Positions 24,287 through 32,035 of a DNA stretch of 64,000 nt are shown piece by piece. Source of the DNA: Bacteroidaceae bacterium (lineage in GTDB: Bacteria; Bacteroidota; Bacteroidia; Bacteroidales; Bacteroidaceae); assembly GCA_017552435.1 (NCBI GenBank), contig JAFZPZ010000076.1:1-64000 (forward strand). Reading direction: 5' to 3'. The number at the start of each line of letters is the position of its first letter. Positions within the stretch are counted from its first letter, which is position 1. The position numbers and the translations under genes are program-made. The notes beneath the pieces are model-generated. The model was not told the origin of the DNA and ran no database searches. It saw only the letters and a program-made list of their open reading frames with translations.

Positions 24287-27196
24287 TTATGAGCGAGTCT
24301 TTCCGCAGATGAGGCCGAGTTTACAGTATTCGCAGACTTTCGTATCTGTGGTGCAGGTGAAGGGCTTTTCGGGGTTGAAGATATCGGTGAGAATCTCCTG
24401 CAAACTCTCTCGGAAGGTTTCGGCATACTGGCTTGCAAAGTCATCGATCACCATCTTGTTGATAATCAGCGATGGGTTGTAGTCGTCGGCGGAAGCCTTG
24501 ATGGGGAAGAAGAGCACGGGCTTGATGGGAAGCGTGGATTCCTTTCTCTCCATCTGGGCCAACGCATAGAGGCAGATTTGAAGGTGGTATTGTGGGGATT
24601 CGTGGGAACTTGTCTTGTAATCCACGATACGCAGCCGACCGTCCATCTCATCGATGCGGTCGATTCGTCCGCCGACTCTAACATTGAACATTGCTCCGCC
24701 TGCGCCTGACCGTAGGGAAGAACATTGAACATTGAACATTATTGTGCGCTTCTTTTCAGAGCCGATGATGCGGAAAGGCGCGTGGCGGGCATCATAGCGG
24801 ATGAGCCCTTGCAGGTAGCGAAGCAGGACATCGTGTGCGATGAGGGTCGTGCCTTTGTAAGCCTCTCCTAAATCCTCTCCTAAAGGAAAGGACTTCCTTT
24901 CCCCCTTCCCTTTAGGGGAGGGGATGGGGGAGAGGCTGAAGCGTTCCCGAATAACAGGCAAGCGGTCGAAGTCCTTTGTAGGGTGGAACCAGCAGACATC
25001 GAAGGCTGTGTGGAGCATTCGTTGGAGCTCCCTGTGGATGGTCTCTTTTATGGAAAAGTTTTTCTCACATAGCATGTCGGCTGTGATGGTGCTTGTGTGG
25101 TACTGTTCTTGCAACCATTCGTAGAAGAACTCGGCGGTGTCGTGGAAGATGTTGCCGATGATGTTTGCCGAGATGCTCTCCTCTGTATCTTCTTCGCGGC
25201 GGATGCGCAGCACGTTGTTCAGGTAGAACTGTATCGGGCAAGCCAGATAGGTGTTGATGGCCGAAGGGCTCAATGTGATGTGCTCGCCATCTGGCCGGTT
25301 CTGGTCGTAGTGCAGGCGCAGGAGTTCCATCACCTCTGGTGTCTTCTCGACTTCAAGAGGCTGTGCTGCTCTTGGCTCAGGTTCACTCCTCAGCCAAAGC
25401 GTCCGGATGGGAATGTCAGTCTCTGCCAACAACTGACGCAGGAAGCGCGACATTTCGTGCTGAACGCCGTCGTTGGTGCTTTCGTTGTAGAGGCAAGTCA
25501 GGTGTTCGCAGCGCCCGATGAGACGATAGAAATAGTAGGCATATACGGCGATGCGATGGCGCTGGGTCGTCATGCCGAATGCATCACGCAGACTTTCGGG
25601 GATGAACGAATTGGCGTGAGTGCTTCGCGGCAGATTGCCTTCCTCCACAGAAAGTAGGAGCAGGTTTTCGAAGTCGAGGCATCGTGTCTCGAGTACGCCC
25701 ATCACTTGCAGCCCCTGGTCGGGTTCGCTGTGGAAAGGAATCTTCGTGCTTGTCATCATCTGACGAATCAAACGGCGAAGGAGAGACCCCTCTAAATCTC
25801 CCCTTAGAGGGGAGACTTTCTGCCCTGTGTTCTCCCCCTTTAAGGGGGAGTTAGAGAGGGTCTTTAGCATCCGGTCGATGCGGAAGGTTGTCTCGCTGTA
25901 GAGCTGTTCGAAGATGTTGGGCTCTTCTATCTGAGCATAATGCAAAGCAATCTGCCGGACGAGGGTGAGCAAGTAGTCGAGCAGTTTCTCCGTACTGTCG
26001 CCACAATAAATGAAACAATCCTCTTCGTCCAGTAGCTCAAAGAGCGGCTGCCTGCGCAGCGTTTGCTCGAAGGGATAGCGGAAGCGTTTGCGGTCGGCAT
26101 CATAGCCCTCTATCTGTAATTTGAGCAGCGACATGATGATGCCGTATATCGGCGTGTTGGCAATGGGGAAGCCCATCGTGACGTTCACCTCTTTCGCCTC
26201 TTCTGGAATGGCATGAAGGACAGGCTGCATCAACGCCTCATTGCAGAGAACAACAGCATCCCCTTTCCATGTATTAACGTACCTTGCTGCGGCATTGTCG
26301 GTGGTGCAGGCGATGAAGGTTACGTCCTTGAGGCGGCTGAAGTTGTCGAAGGCTTCGGGTTCGCTGATGGCGCAAGGGAAGTCACGCAGGTTCTGCTTCA
26401 TGAAGTAGCCTGCCTCGAAGTCTTTCTTCGGGTCGCAGTAGTAGATGTCGTAATCCCAATAGAAACGGGCTTTCCCTTCGCGTTGGATGATGCTCAACAT
26501 GGTGTGCTCCACACTGTTCAGCACATTGAAGCCCGCAAAGACGATGGCACGCTTGCCCTCGAGAAGCTTCTGGACGAGGTTCTCGTCTGCTTGCATCTGT
26601 TCCGTAACATGACGGAAGAGTGCACCTTCCCACAGCTTACCCTCTGCAAGGAGCCTTTCGTGGAGTTTCGTGTATATCTCGAACATGTGGCTCCAGGTCT
26701 GCAGGAATTTCTCTTGCAGTCGGGTACTGTTGTCCAAGGAGAAGTGTCCGAAGAAGCGTCTCAGCGTATCGCGCTGATGGTCATCGAGATAGTCAAGGTT
26801 TTTGAGGCGTTCCTGGTCGGCAATATTGGTGAAAACGGCTTGCGCGTTGGCCAGATGCTTGTCGATGTCGTCGAAGTCTGCCATAAGCACTTCGCCCCAG
26901 CTCCAGAACTCGTCGATCGTCTCGGTATAGTCTGCTCCGAGCACCTCCTGCATGACGCCATACAGTTGGCAGATGCACTCCAAAGGGTCGGCTATCTGTA
27001 TGGTCGTGAGGCTCTGGAAGAGGTCGCCCATCATGCAGTACCTTGGAGCCCAAACCGGCTTGTCGCTCAAAAGCGCAAGCTCACGGCTCAGGAACATGCC
27101 GGCACGTTTGCCCGGAAAGACGACCGTCACATCGCGCATATCGTTCGAGAAGTGCGCGAGCATGTCGGCTGCTATGAGACTAAGAAACGAATTCAT
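24287..27196 (-). CDS. AddB-like PD-(D/E)XK helicase-nuclease subunit
   Basis: A 969-residue protein of the AddB/RexB-like family, partner of the AddA-like protein coded just upstream. The N-terminus (VVFPGKRAGMFLSREL) and helicase-like middle (TLSP...) match inactivated UvrD-like folds. The C-terminal nuclease has GGRIDRIDE and LRIVDYKTS (PD-(D/E)XK core). Cys residues in LACPIQFYL and VCEYCKLGLIC form the four-Cys iron-sulfur pattern of AddB. The pair would process double-strand breaks for recombination. Three in-frame insertions are visible: a 78-bp palindromic element (25785-25862), a second ~76-bp one (24861-24936), and a duplicated MFNV segment (24679-24740). The start codon lies inside a heptamer repeat. 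Confidence 0.82.
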   Translation of the reverse strand: MNSFLSLIAADMLAHFSNDMRDVTVVFPGKRAGMFLSRELALLSDKPVWAPRYCMMGDLFQSLTTIQIADPLECICQLYGVMQEVLGADYTETIDEFWSWGEVLMADFDDIDKHLANAQAVFTNIADQERLKNLDYLDDHQRDTLRRFFGHFSLDNSTRLQEKFLQTWSHMFEIYTKLHERLLAEGKLWEGALFRHVTEQMQADENLVQKLLEGKRAIVFAGFNVLNSVEHTMLSIIQREGKARFYWDYDIYYCDPKKDFEAGYFMKQNLRDFPCAISEPEAFDNFSRLKDVTFIACTTDNAAARYVNTWKGDAVVLCNEALMQPVLHAIPEEAKEVNVTMGFPIANTPIYGIIMSLLKLQIEGYDADRKRFRYPFEQTLRRQPLFELLDEEDCFIYCGDSTEKLLDYLLTLVRQIALHYAQIEEPNIFEQLYSETTFRIDRMLKTLSNSPLKGENTGQKVSPLRGDLEGSLLRRLIRQMMTSTKIPFHSEPDQGLQVMGVLETRCLDFENLLLLSVEEGNLPRSTHANSFIPESLRDAFGMTTQRHRIAVYAYYFYRLIGRCEHLTCLYNESTNDGVQHEMSRFLRQLLAETDIPIRTLWLRSEPEPRAAQPLEVEKTPEVMELLRLHYDQNRPDGEHITLSPSAINTYLACPIQFYLNNVLRIRREEDTEESISANIIGNIFHDTAEFFYEWLQEQYHTSTITADMLCEKNFSIKETIHRELQRMLHTAFDVCWFHPTKDFDRLPVIRERFSLSPIPSPKGKGERKSFPLGEDLGEAYKGTTLIAHDVLLRYLQGLIRYDARHAPFRIIGSEKKRTIMFNVQCSSLRSGAGGAMFNVRVGGRIDRIDEMDGRLRIVDYKTSSHESPQYHLQICLYALAQMERKESTLPIKPVLFFPIKASADDYNPSLIINKMVIDDFASQYAETFRESLQEILTDIFNPEKPFTCTTDTKVCEYCKLGLICGKTRS
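24679..24740. repeat. Interrupted AACATTG heptamers in the addB-like gene
   Basis: Two AACATTG units, 27 bp of GC-rich sequence, then three AACATTG/A units. On the minus strand this duplicates MFNV around QCSSLRSGAGGA, directly before the nuclease motif GGRIDRID, so it adds 16 residues in frame. Confidence 0.75.
24861..24936. repeat. In-frame composite palindromic element, copy 3
   Basis: GCCTCTCC (24861) and GGAGAGGC (24936) are inverted ends; inside are two CTCC...GGAG arms. It codes for LSPIPSPKGKGERKSFPLGE in the addB-like protein. It is related to, but diverged from, the 78-bp elements. Confidence 0.6.
25785..25862. repeat. 78-bp composite palindromic element in the addB-like gene
   Basis: Starts GACCCCTCTAAATCTCCCC and ends GGAGTTAGAGAGGGTC, so the outer ends are inverted copies; each half holds a hairpin (CTCCCC/GGGGAG) around a central GCCCTG. 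78 bp equals 26 codons and codes for SNSPLKGENTGQ...SPLRGDLEG. The frame is open through it. Same length and layout as 27700-27777. Confidence 0.85.
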
Positions 27197-27217
27197 AATT
27201 CACAATTCATAATTATC
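27190..27217. repeat. Heptamer repeat carrying the addB-like start codon
   Basis: Units AATTCAT, AATTCAC, AATTCAT, AATTATC. The CAT of the first unit is the ATG (minus strand, 27196) of the addB-like gene. Confidence 0.85.
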
Positions 27218-27231
27218 AGTACGGTAGCAAA

Positions 27232-27259
27232 TTCTTCACTCTTCACTCTTAACTCTTCA
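27232..27259. repeat. Heptamer repeat carrying the addA-like stop codon
   Basis: Units TTCTTCA, CTCTTCA, CTCTTAA, CTCTTCA. The TTA at 27249-27251 is the stop codon of the addA-like gene, and PVKS at its C-terminus is coded by the repeat. Confidence 0.85.
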
Positions 27260-30200
27260 CTGGAATTGCTCCTTTCCCCATGATGTACCAGAGGTAGCCT
27301 TTCACCTCGTAATCCGGATACATTTGCTTCATCAGGGCCATGTAGTCCTTGACCTGGTCGTAATAGAGACGGCTGGGATGTCCGAACTTATAGTCGATAA
27401 CCGTAATGTCCTTGCCGTTTATCACGACTCTGTCGGGTCGCAGAATCTCTGGTTGTCCTCCCTTGTTTATGCTGGCGATGCTACATTCGTTATAGACGAT
27501 GTTCTCTGCCTTGAACCATGAGGCAACGAGCGGGTCGCGGAAACCTTCCCTGATGCGACTGGTGATAGTCTCCCAGTCCTCGCCATCACCGATAATGCCT
27601 TCCTCGCGGGCTTGGCCGAGTACCTCGTCAAGCTGACTCACATCGTTGATACGACTCAGTACTTCGTGCATCCGCTTGCCAATCTCGCGCTGGGACAAAG
27701 ACCCTTCCAAACCTCCCCTTAAAGGGGAGGCTTCTTGCCCTGAATCCTCTCCCTCTAAGGGAGAGTTAGAGAGGGTCCTTTCCAAGTATTCCTGCGTCTG
27801 GTTACTCTGCAGGAAGAAGAGCATCGGGTTTCTCGTAACGACCTTCACATCAACGGCATCTTCCATACGATGCTCGATAGAGAGACGGTTGGCCCCCTTT
27901 TCTTTTAATTTTGAATTTTGAATTTTGAATTCTTGTTTGCCCACCTCATACGAAAACTCTTCCTCATCCGTATCATTCTCATTATTCCGAAGTGTCAGGT
28001 AGATGAGTTCTGCGGCAGTGGTGACATTCTTTATTTTATTATTTCCATCCTTGTCCTTTTCAATGAACTTCTCGTATGGCTTCGTCTTTCCCCAGACATA
28101 GAGGTTCGCTTTGGCCCGGGTGAAGGCGACATAGAGCGTATTGAGCGCATCCACTCGCCGCTCCAAGTGTTCCTCTTCGTAATCGGGAGCGAAAACGGAT
28201 GTCCTTACATCCTTTGAATAGATGGATATGGGAAGAGCACCAAGCTCATTGTATGGAGCCTTGTCTGTCTCGCACCAAAGGACATCGCCCTGTCTGTCGG
28301 CTTCTGTCTGCCAATGACTGAAGGGCAGCATGACGGTGTGGAACGCCAGTCCCTTTGACTTGTGGATGGTAAGGATGCGGACACCTGCCACAGAAGACCC
28401 CGGTACTGAGCGCCCTCGCAACTTCTCGTCCCAAGCTGTGAGGAAGGTCTGAATGTCGGGCGCAACGGCACCCACAAGGTGGTTCTGCAGCTCGTCGAAG
28501 AATGTGAGCACATAGACATCCTCGCCCTGTATTTTTCCCAGTGAGAAGATGCGCCACAGCCTTTCTGCAAGGAGATAGAGCGGTAGTTGCAACAGTTCTT
28601 CCCGATGTGCCGTGAACTCCTCCGGCAGGACCTCGTCGGCTTCTTGCAGAGCAACGCTCTGGATGGTGGCGTCGGCCTTTCCGAGGACGTCTTTCTGGTA
28701 GTGCAGCATCAGGAATTTCTCGGAGATGCCGTCGCAATGGTCCTTGTCGATGAGTATTCGCAATGCCGCTACAATCATCTGGACGCTGGTGGAGGCTCCG
28801 AGCAGGAAGGCTTCGTCGCTGACGAGGCGGATATCGGGCGCATATTGGCTGAAACCCTCGATGAGTTGCTGCGCCATTACGTTTGTGCGGATAAGGATGG
28901 CTATCTCGCTGAGGTCAAAGCCACCAGCCTGTAGCTGGCGTATCTGGTCGGCCATATCAGAGATAGTGTTGTCTTCCTCTTTATATAGCCTGATGTGGAC
29001 ATACCCTTTCCCGTCTTCATCCTTTTTCTGTTGCTTGACATCCGCATAGATCTGGCTCAACTTGATTTCAGCATCGGGCTTAATTGCATCGAGCAACTTG
29101 GCTGCTATCGGGAAGAAATCGTTGTTGAAATCGACAATGACCTGATGGCTGCGGTAGTTGATGTCAAGCGGTTTGGGTTGGATGTTGAAGCGCCTGAGTT
29201 CCCTTTCCTTCTCGATGCCGTAGAGAATCTTCCAATCGCCGCCTCGCCAGCGGTAGATGCTTTGCTTGATGTCGCCAACAAGCATGCCCTTGCCTCCCGA
29301 GGCGAGTTTCTCGAAGATCAGCTTCTTGAAGTTCTCCCATTGCATTCGGCTTGTGTCCTGGAACTCGTCGATCATCACATAGTTGATGAAGGTTCCTATC
29401 TTTTCGAAGATGAAGGGTGCATCGCTGCCCTCCACCATTTTGCTCAACAGAGCAGGTGTACTGCTGAGGGTGAAGCGTCCCGAATCGCCCTCTATCTCGC
29501 GAGCACGTTCGTCAATATATTCCAGTAGGCGGAGCGGACCAAGATGACGCAGCGCCAATGTGGCGGAGAGATATTCCCGTCGCCGCTCGGCATATAGAGC
29601 AATGAACTCAGCAAGCTTGGCTCGCAAGTCGAAAGTGTTTGAATTATGGATTTTGGATTTTGAATTTAAAAGCGGCTTGCTTCCGTCGGCTTGATCTTGG
29701 ATTGTCTTCGTCGGTCCATCGCTCTCCATAGCTCTTGCTTTCAGCAGGAACGAGCGGAGGTTCTTTCCGTAGCTGATGCCGTCAAAGCCATAAGGGCTGT
29801 TCTCTATCCAGCTTATCACCTCATCCACAGCCTCCTGGACATCCTGCTCGGTGCGTTTCCTGATGGCTTGCATCTTGCTCTTGAAGGCTTTGATGACTTC
29901 GGCATCGCTGATGCGCTTCAGTTCCTCCTCGCTCCGGCGCTGGTATTCCTCCTCGAAGATGTTGCCTGCAAATGCCTTCAGCGGTCCGACGATGTCCCAC
30001 TTATCCCCGCTGTCCAACTGCTCGCGGACGTAATCCAATACCCACCGTCTCACTTCCGGCTGGCTGTCCATCGTTTCGATGAGGCTGTCCACGGCGCTTT
30101 CGATGATTTCGTCGTGCGAAAGTTCCACCTGCAGGTTGGCGGCAAGCCCCAGCTCGCGGGCCATATTGCGCAGGATGCTTTGGAAGAACGAGTCGATTGT

Positions 30201-30539
30201 TTCTACCCGGAAATGCGAGTAGTCGTGCAGGATGGCGGTAAGGGCTTTCCCTGCCTGCTCCCTTATTCTCCCCCTTATGGGGGAGTCAGAGGGGGTCTTC
30301 TTTAGGATGGCATCCATGTAGTCGCGCGAGTCCTCCAGCCCCATTTTCAGGCCGTAGAGCGTCTCCAGGATGCGTCCCTTCATCTCGGCAGTCGCCTTGT
30401 TGGTGAAGGTGACGGCGAGCGTATGGACGAACTCACCTTCGGCATTAGGCTGTAGAAGTTCCATGATGTATTCCACGGCCAAAGCAAAAGTCTTGCCCGA
30501 TCCTGCCGAAGCCTTGTATATGGAGAGTGATTGTTCCAT
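27249..30539 (-). CDS. AddA/RecB-like UvrD helicase-nuclease
   Basis: A 1096-residue ATP-dependent helicase of the UvrD/RecB group fused to a nuclease, acting with the AddB-like protein in double-strand-break processing. Helicase motifs in order: ASAGSGKT (10-17, Walker A), TFTNKATAEMKGRI, VMIDEFQDTSRMQW (~390-403), GDIKQSIYRWRGGDW, ILTIHKSKGLAFH and LYVAFTRAKANLYVW. The C-terminal PD-(D/E)XK domain has LRPDRVV and ITVIDYKFG (~1035-1048). In-frame insertions are a 78-bp palindromic element (27700-27777), a single palindromic arm (30266-30297) and two heptamer blocks (27904-27931, 29641-29668). A consensus promoter lies at 30569-30599. Its last codons and stop come from a heptamer repeat. Confidence 0.88.
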   Translation of the reverse strand: MEQSLSIYKASAGSGKTFALAVEYIMELLQPNAEGEFVHTLAVTFTNKATAEMKGRILETLYGLKMGLEDSRDYMDAILKKTPSDSPIRGRIREQAGKALTAILHDYSHFRVETIDSFFQSILRNMARELGLAANLQVELSHDEIIESAVDSLIETMDSQPEVRRWVLDYVREQLDSGDKWDIVGPLKAFAGNIFEEEYQRRSEEELKRISDAEVIKAFKSKMQAIRKRTEQDVQEAVDEVISWIENSPYGFDGISYGKNLRSFLLKARAMESDGPTKTIQDQADGSKPLLNSKSKIHNSNTFDLRAKLAEFIALYAERRREYLSATLALRHLGPLRLLEYIDERAREIEGDSGRFTLSSTPALLSKMVEGSDAPFIFEKIGTFINYVMIDEFQDTSRMQWENFKKLIFEKLASGGKGMLVGDIKQSIYRWRGGDWKILYGIEKERELRRFNIQPKPLDINYRSHQVIVDFNNDFFPIAAKLLDAIKPDAEIKLSQIYADVKQQKKDEDGKGYVHIRLYKEEDNTISDMADQIRQLQAGGFDLSEIAILIRTNVMAQQLIEGFSQYAPDIRLVSDEAFLLGASTSVQMIVAALRILIDKDHCDGISEKFLMLHYQKDVLGKADATIQSVALQEADEVLPEEFTAHREELLQLPLYLLAERLWRIFSLGKIQGEDVYVLTFFDELQNHLVGAVAPDIQTFLTAWDEKLRGRSVPGSSVAGVRILTIHKSKGLAFHTVMLPFSHWQTEADRQGDVLWCETDKAPYNELGALPISIYSKDVRTSVFAPDYEEEHLERRVDALNTLYVAFTRAKANLYVWGKTKPYEKFIEKDKDGNNKIKNVTTAAELIYLTLRNNENDTDEEEFSYEVGKQEFKIQNSKLKEKGANRLSIEHRMEDAVDVKVVTRNPMLFFLQSNQTQEYLERTLSNSPLEGEDSGQEASPLRGGLEGSLSQREIGKRMHEVLSRINDVSQLDEVLGQAREEGIIGDGEDWETITSRIREGFRDPLVASWFKAENIVYNECSIASINKGGQPEILRPDRVVINGKDITVIDYKFGHPSRLYYDQVKDYMALMKQMYPDYEVKGYLWYIMGKGAIPVKS
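27700..27777. repeat. 78-bp composite palindromic element in the addA-like gene
   Basis: Starts GACCCTTCCAAACCTCCCC and ends GAGAGTTAGAGAGGGTC, with two CTCCC/GGGAG hairpins and a central GCCCTG. Codes for SNSPLEGEDSGQ...SPLRGGLEG. Same length, frame use and internal layout as 25785-25862, but at an unrelated site of a different gene. Confidence 0.85.
27904..27931. repeat. In-frame heptamer tandem repeat (TTGAATT type)
   Basis: TTTAATT and three TTGAATT units in the addA-like gene; codes for EFKIQNSKLK on the minus strand. Confidence 0.85.
29641..29668. repeat. In-frame heptamer tandem repeat (GGATTTT type)
   Basis: GAATTAT, GGATTTT, GGATTTT, GAATTTA in the addA-like gene; codes for LNSKSKIHNS on the minus strand. 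Confidence 0.8.
30266..30297. repeat. In-frame single palindromic arm in the addA-like gene
   Basis: TTCTCCCCCTTATGGGGGAG followed by TCAGAGGGGGTC, matching one half of the 78-bp element. Codes for TPSDSPIRGRI. Confidence 0.65.
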
Positions 30540-30568
30540 GAAACGCTATTTTTTCACACTTTTCTATG

Positions 30569-30599
30569 CAAAGATACGCTTTTCTGTCGATATCTGCAA
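30569..30599 (-). promoter_or_regulatory. Promoter of the addA-addB-like operon
   Basis: On the minus strand TTG (30599-30597), 20-bp spacer, TATCTTTG (30576-30569). The predicted start is near 30562, 23 bp before the ATG at 30539. Confidence 0.7.
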
Positions 30600-30617
30600 G
30601 AGAATAGAGGAAAATGC

Positions 30618-31268
30618 CTATGGCAACACAACATTTTGGGGTTCTGGCGCCAGGATATAAATCTTGGCGCTTTTGCTTCCCTGGCTTATGATGTCTGATT
30701 CGGGATTGTTGGCGATATTGCGCAGCTCTCGCGAGGCGGTGGTGTAGGAGAGTCCCGTCAGCGAGGCATAATTGAAAACACGCATGAAGCCGTTCTTGCG
30801 CAGGTATTGGCGGGCCCGCTCGATGCGCTCTTCCTCCGTGAATTTCGATTTGCGCAAACGGTCCTCGCCGCCGCGTTCCAAATCGCAGTTCCGGTCTATT
30901 CCCATTACCAGTTCCTTGTCTGCCCTGAACGATACGCCCGTCACCTCGATGCTTTGTGCGTTACGTTTCGTGGAACCTTCCTGGAAGTCGTCCATCTCCT
31001 TGTCCTTCCGCACACCCAAACGGGCGTTGAACGTTCCCAAGCCCTTAATCTTCACGCAGTACCCGTTCCCCAGCTCGTATGCCAAGTGCTCGCACACCGC
31101 CATCACGACGCCTTCAATCACACTTTTGTCATACACACGATGGAGGCCATGGCATCGTTTCACGAACTCATCGAACTCTAGTTTTCGCCAAGTCTTCAGG
31201 CGATAATAAGCGCCATTTGAGCCTGTTCCCCGCAGGTCAGCCATCTCTTTTTTAATGTACAGTGCCAT
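30618..31268 (-). CDS. HU-HIG family DNA-binding protein with C-terminal winged-helix-like region
   Basis: A 216-residue protein. The N-terminal ~130 residues have the HU/IHF-like layout of the Bacteroidetes HU-HIG group: EFVKRCHGLHRVYDKSVIEG, VMAVCEHLAYELGNGYCVKIKGLGTF and the arm-like NARLGVR. Residues ~140-205 (EERIERARQYLRKNGFMRVFNYASLTGLSYTTASREL) look like a winged-helix unit: LTGLSYTTASRELRNI reads as a recognition helix. A role in DNA architecture or transcription control is expected. Its promoter (31312-31341) is directly followed upstream by four exact 21-bp palindromic repeats, so autoregulation through them is plausible. It lies 78 bp upstream of the addA-like gene on the same strand. 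Confidence 0.78.
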   Translation of the reverse strand: MALYIKKEMADLRGTGSNGAYYRLKTWRKLEFDEFVKRCHGLHRVYDKSVIEGVVMAVCEHLAYELGNGYCVKIKGLGTFNARLGVRKDKEMDDFQEGSTKRNAQSIEVTGVSFRADKELVMGIDRNCDLERGGEDRLRKSKFTEEERIERARQYLRKNGFMRVFNYASLTGLSYTTASRELRNIANNPESDIISQGSKSAKIYILAPEPQNVVLP

Positions 31269-31311
31269 AAAATTCTTTTTCCTTAGGTATAAAACATTTT
31301 AATTCCGGGTA

Positions 31312-31341
31312 CAAAGATACGAAAATCCCTAGAAAAAACAA
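31312..31341 (-). promoter_or_regulatory. Promoter of the HU-HIG gene
   Basis: On the minus strand TTG (31341-31339), 19-bp spacer, TATCTTTG (31319-31312). The predicted start is near 31305. The -33 box touches the first 21-bp repeat. Confidence 0.65.
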
Positions 31342-31424
31342 TTTTCCAACTTGGAAAATATATTTTCACGGTTTGAAAATCTATTTTCACACTTTGGAAA
31401 TATATTTTCTCAGTTTGAAAATAA
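31341..31424. promoter_or_regulatory. Four tandem 21-bp palindromic repeats (operator-like array)
   Basis: Repeats at 31341, 31362, 31383 and 31404, each exactly 21 bp with the form ATTTTC-N9-GAAAAT (one arm slightly varied). The first is nearly a perfect palindrome (ATTTTCCAACTTGGAAAAT). A 21-bp period puts every unit on the same DNA face. There are no spacers, so it is not CRISPR. Confidence 0.8.
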
Positions 31425-31440
31425 CTTTATATACCGCAAA

Positions 31441-31484
31441 AAGATATTTTTCTCCCCGTATTAAGATGTTTTTCTCCCCGTATT
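31441..31484. repeat. Two 22-bp direct repeats
   Basis: AAGATATTTTTCTCCCCGTA and AAGATGTTTTTCTCCCCGTA, each followed by TT; period exactly 22 bp; adjacent to the 21-bp array. Confidence 0.8.
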
Positions 31485-31532
31485 AAACTATTTTGTCCGC
31501 GGTTATCGGAAAGTTTTGAACCCGTAAGGATT

Positions 31533-31805
31533 TAATGCTTCGAGGGGATAATGGCGTAGATGCCAATTACTCTGCTTTACTGTTTTACTTAAACCATACG
31601 TTGATGAAAGATTTGCTTCTGGTATGTTTAATAAATCAGGAGGTGTTAGGTTAGGTGTTAGTTAGGTGTTTGAGCAACACCTAACCCGCTTCAAACTCAG
31701 TATCCATCGGGCTTTGAGACCTGTTAGGTTAGGTGGTTAGGTGTTTTTGCAGATAAAGGAAAAGCAGAGGATTGAATGCTTCGAAGGGGCAATGGTGTAA
31801 AAGCC
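31533..31805. repeat. Imperfect 32-bp direct repeat pair
   Basis: AATGCTTCGAGGGGATAATG at 31534 and AATGCTTCGAAGGGGCAATG at 31775; 25 of 32 positions agree over 31533-31564 and 31774-31805. The pair frames the TTAGGTGT repeats. No gene is visible between them. Confidence 0.55.
31641..31747. repeat. TTAGGTGT repeats with a perfect hairpin
   Basis: Several GTTAGGTGTTAGG-like units. GTTAGGTGTT (31661-31670) pairs perfectly with AACACCTAAC (31676-31685) around a 5-base loop. Related to the CCTAACAA array at 20605-20785. Confidence 0.7.
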
Positions 31806-31889
31806 TTTCAAGGTATATGGTAGGTACTTAGCCCTTTTTGAATGAGATTCAGCCAGAGTTGCTAATGAACAAAATAGGAAGCCTTTTTA

Positions 31890-31955
31890 AGTTAGTGGGT
31901 AACTCTATTACAGTTAGTGGGTAAGTCTAATAGAGTTAGTGGGTAACTCCAAATC
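31890..31955. repeat. Three 22-bp tandem repeats
   Basis: AGTTAGTGGGTAACTC-type units at 31890, 31912 and 31934, each exactly 22 bp, in non-coding DNA downstream of the HEPN-motif gene pair. Confidence 0.8.
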
Positions 31956-32035
31956 ACTTCCTATGGTATCTATTTTAGCCTTCCTCTGATGGTTCAATAA
32001 TAAAGGTGGCAGAACAACATGGTGCGGGGATGCAC

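Noticed and set aside
26213..27283. 356-codon plus-strand frame over the addB-like gene
   Set aside because: It is antisense to clear AddB motifs, and its ends fall in heptamer repeats.
24287..30539. The helicase-nuclease pair as part of the defence island
   Set aside because: Motifs match AddA/AddB-type break-repair enzymes, which are housekeeping in Bacteroidetes; position next to the island is not enough.
31341..31424. Short regularly spaced repeats as a CRISPR array
   Set aside because: Units are directly adjacent with no unique spacers, only 21 bp long, and no cas genes are in the window. The same holds for 59465-59617.
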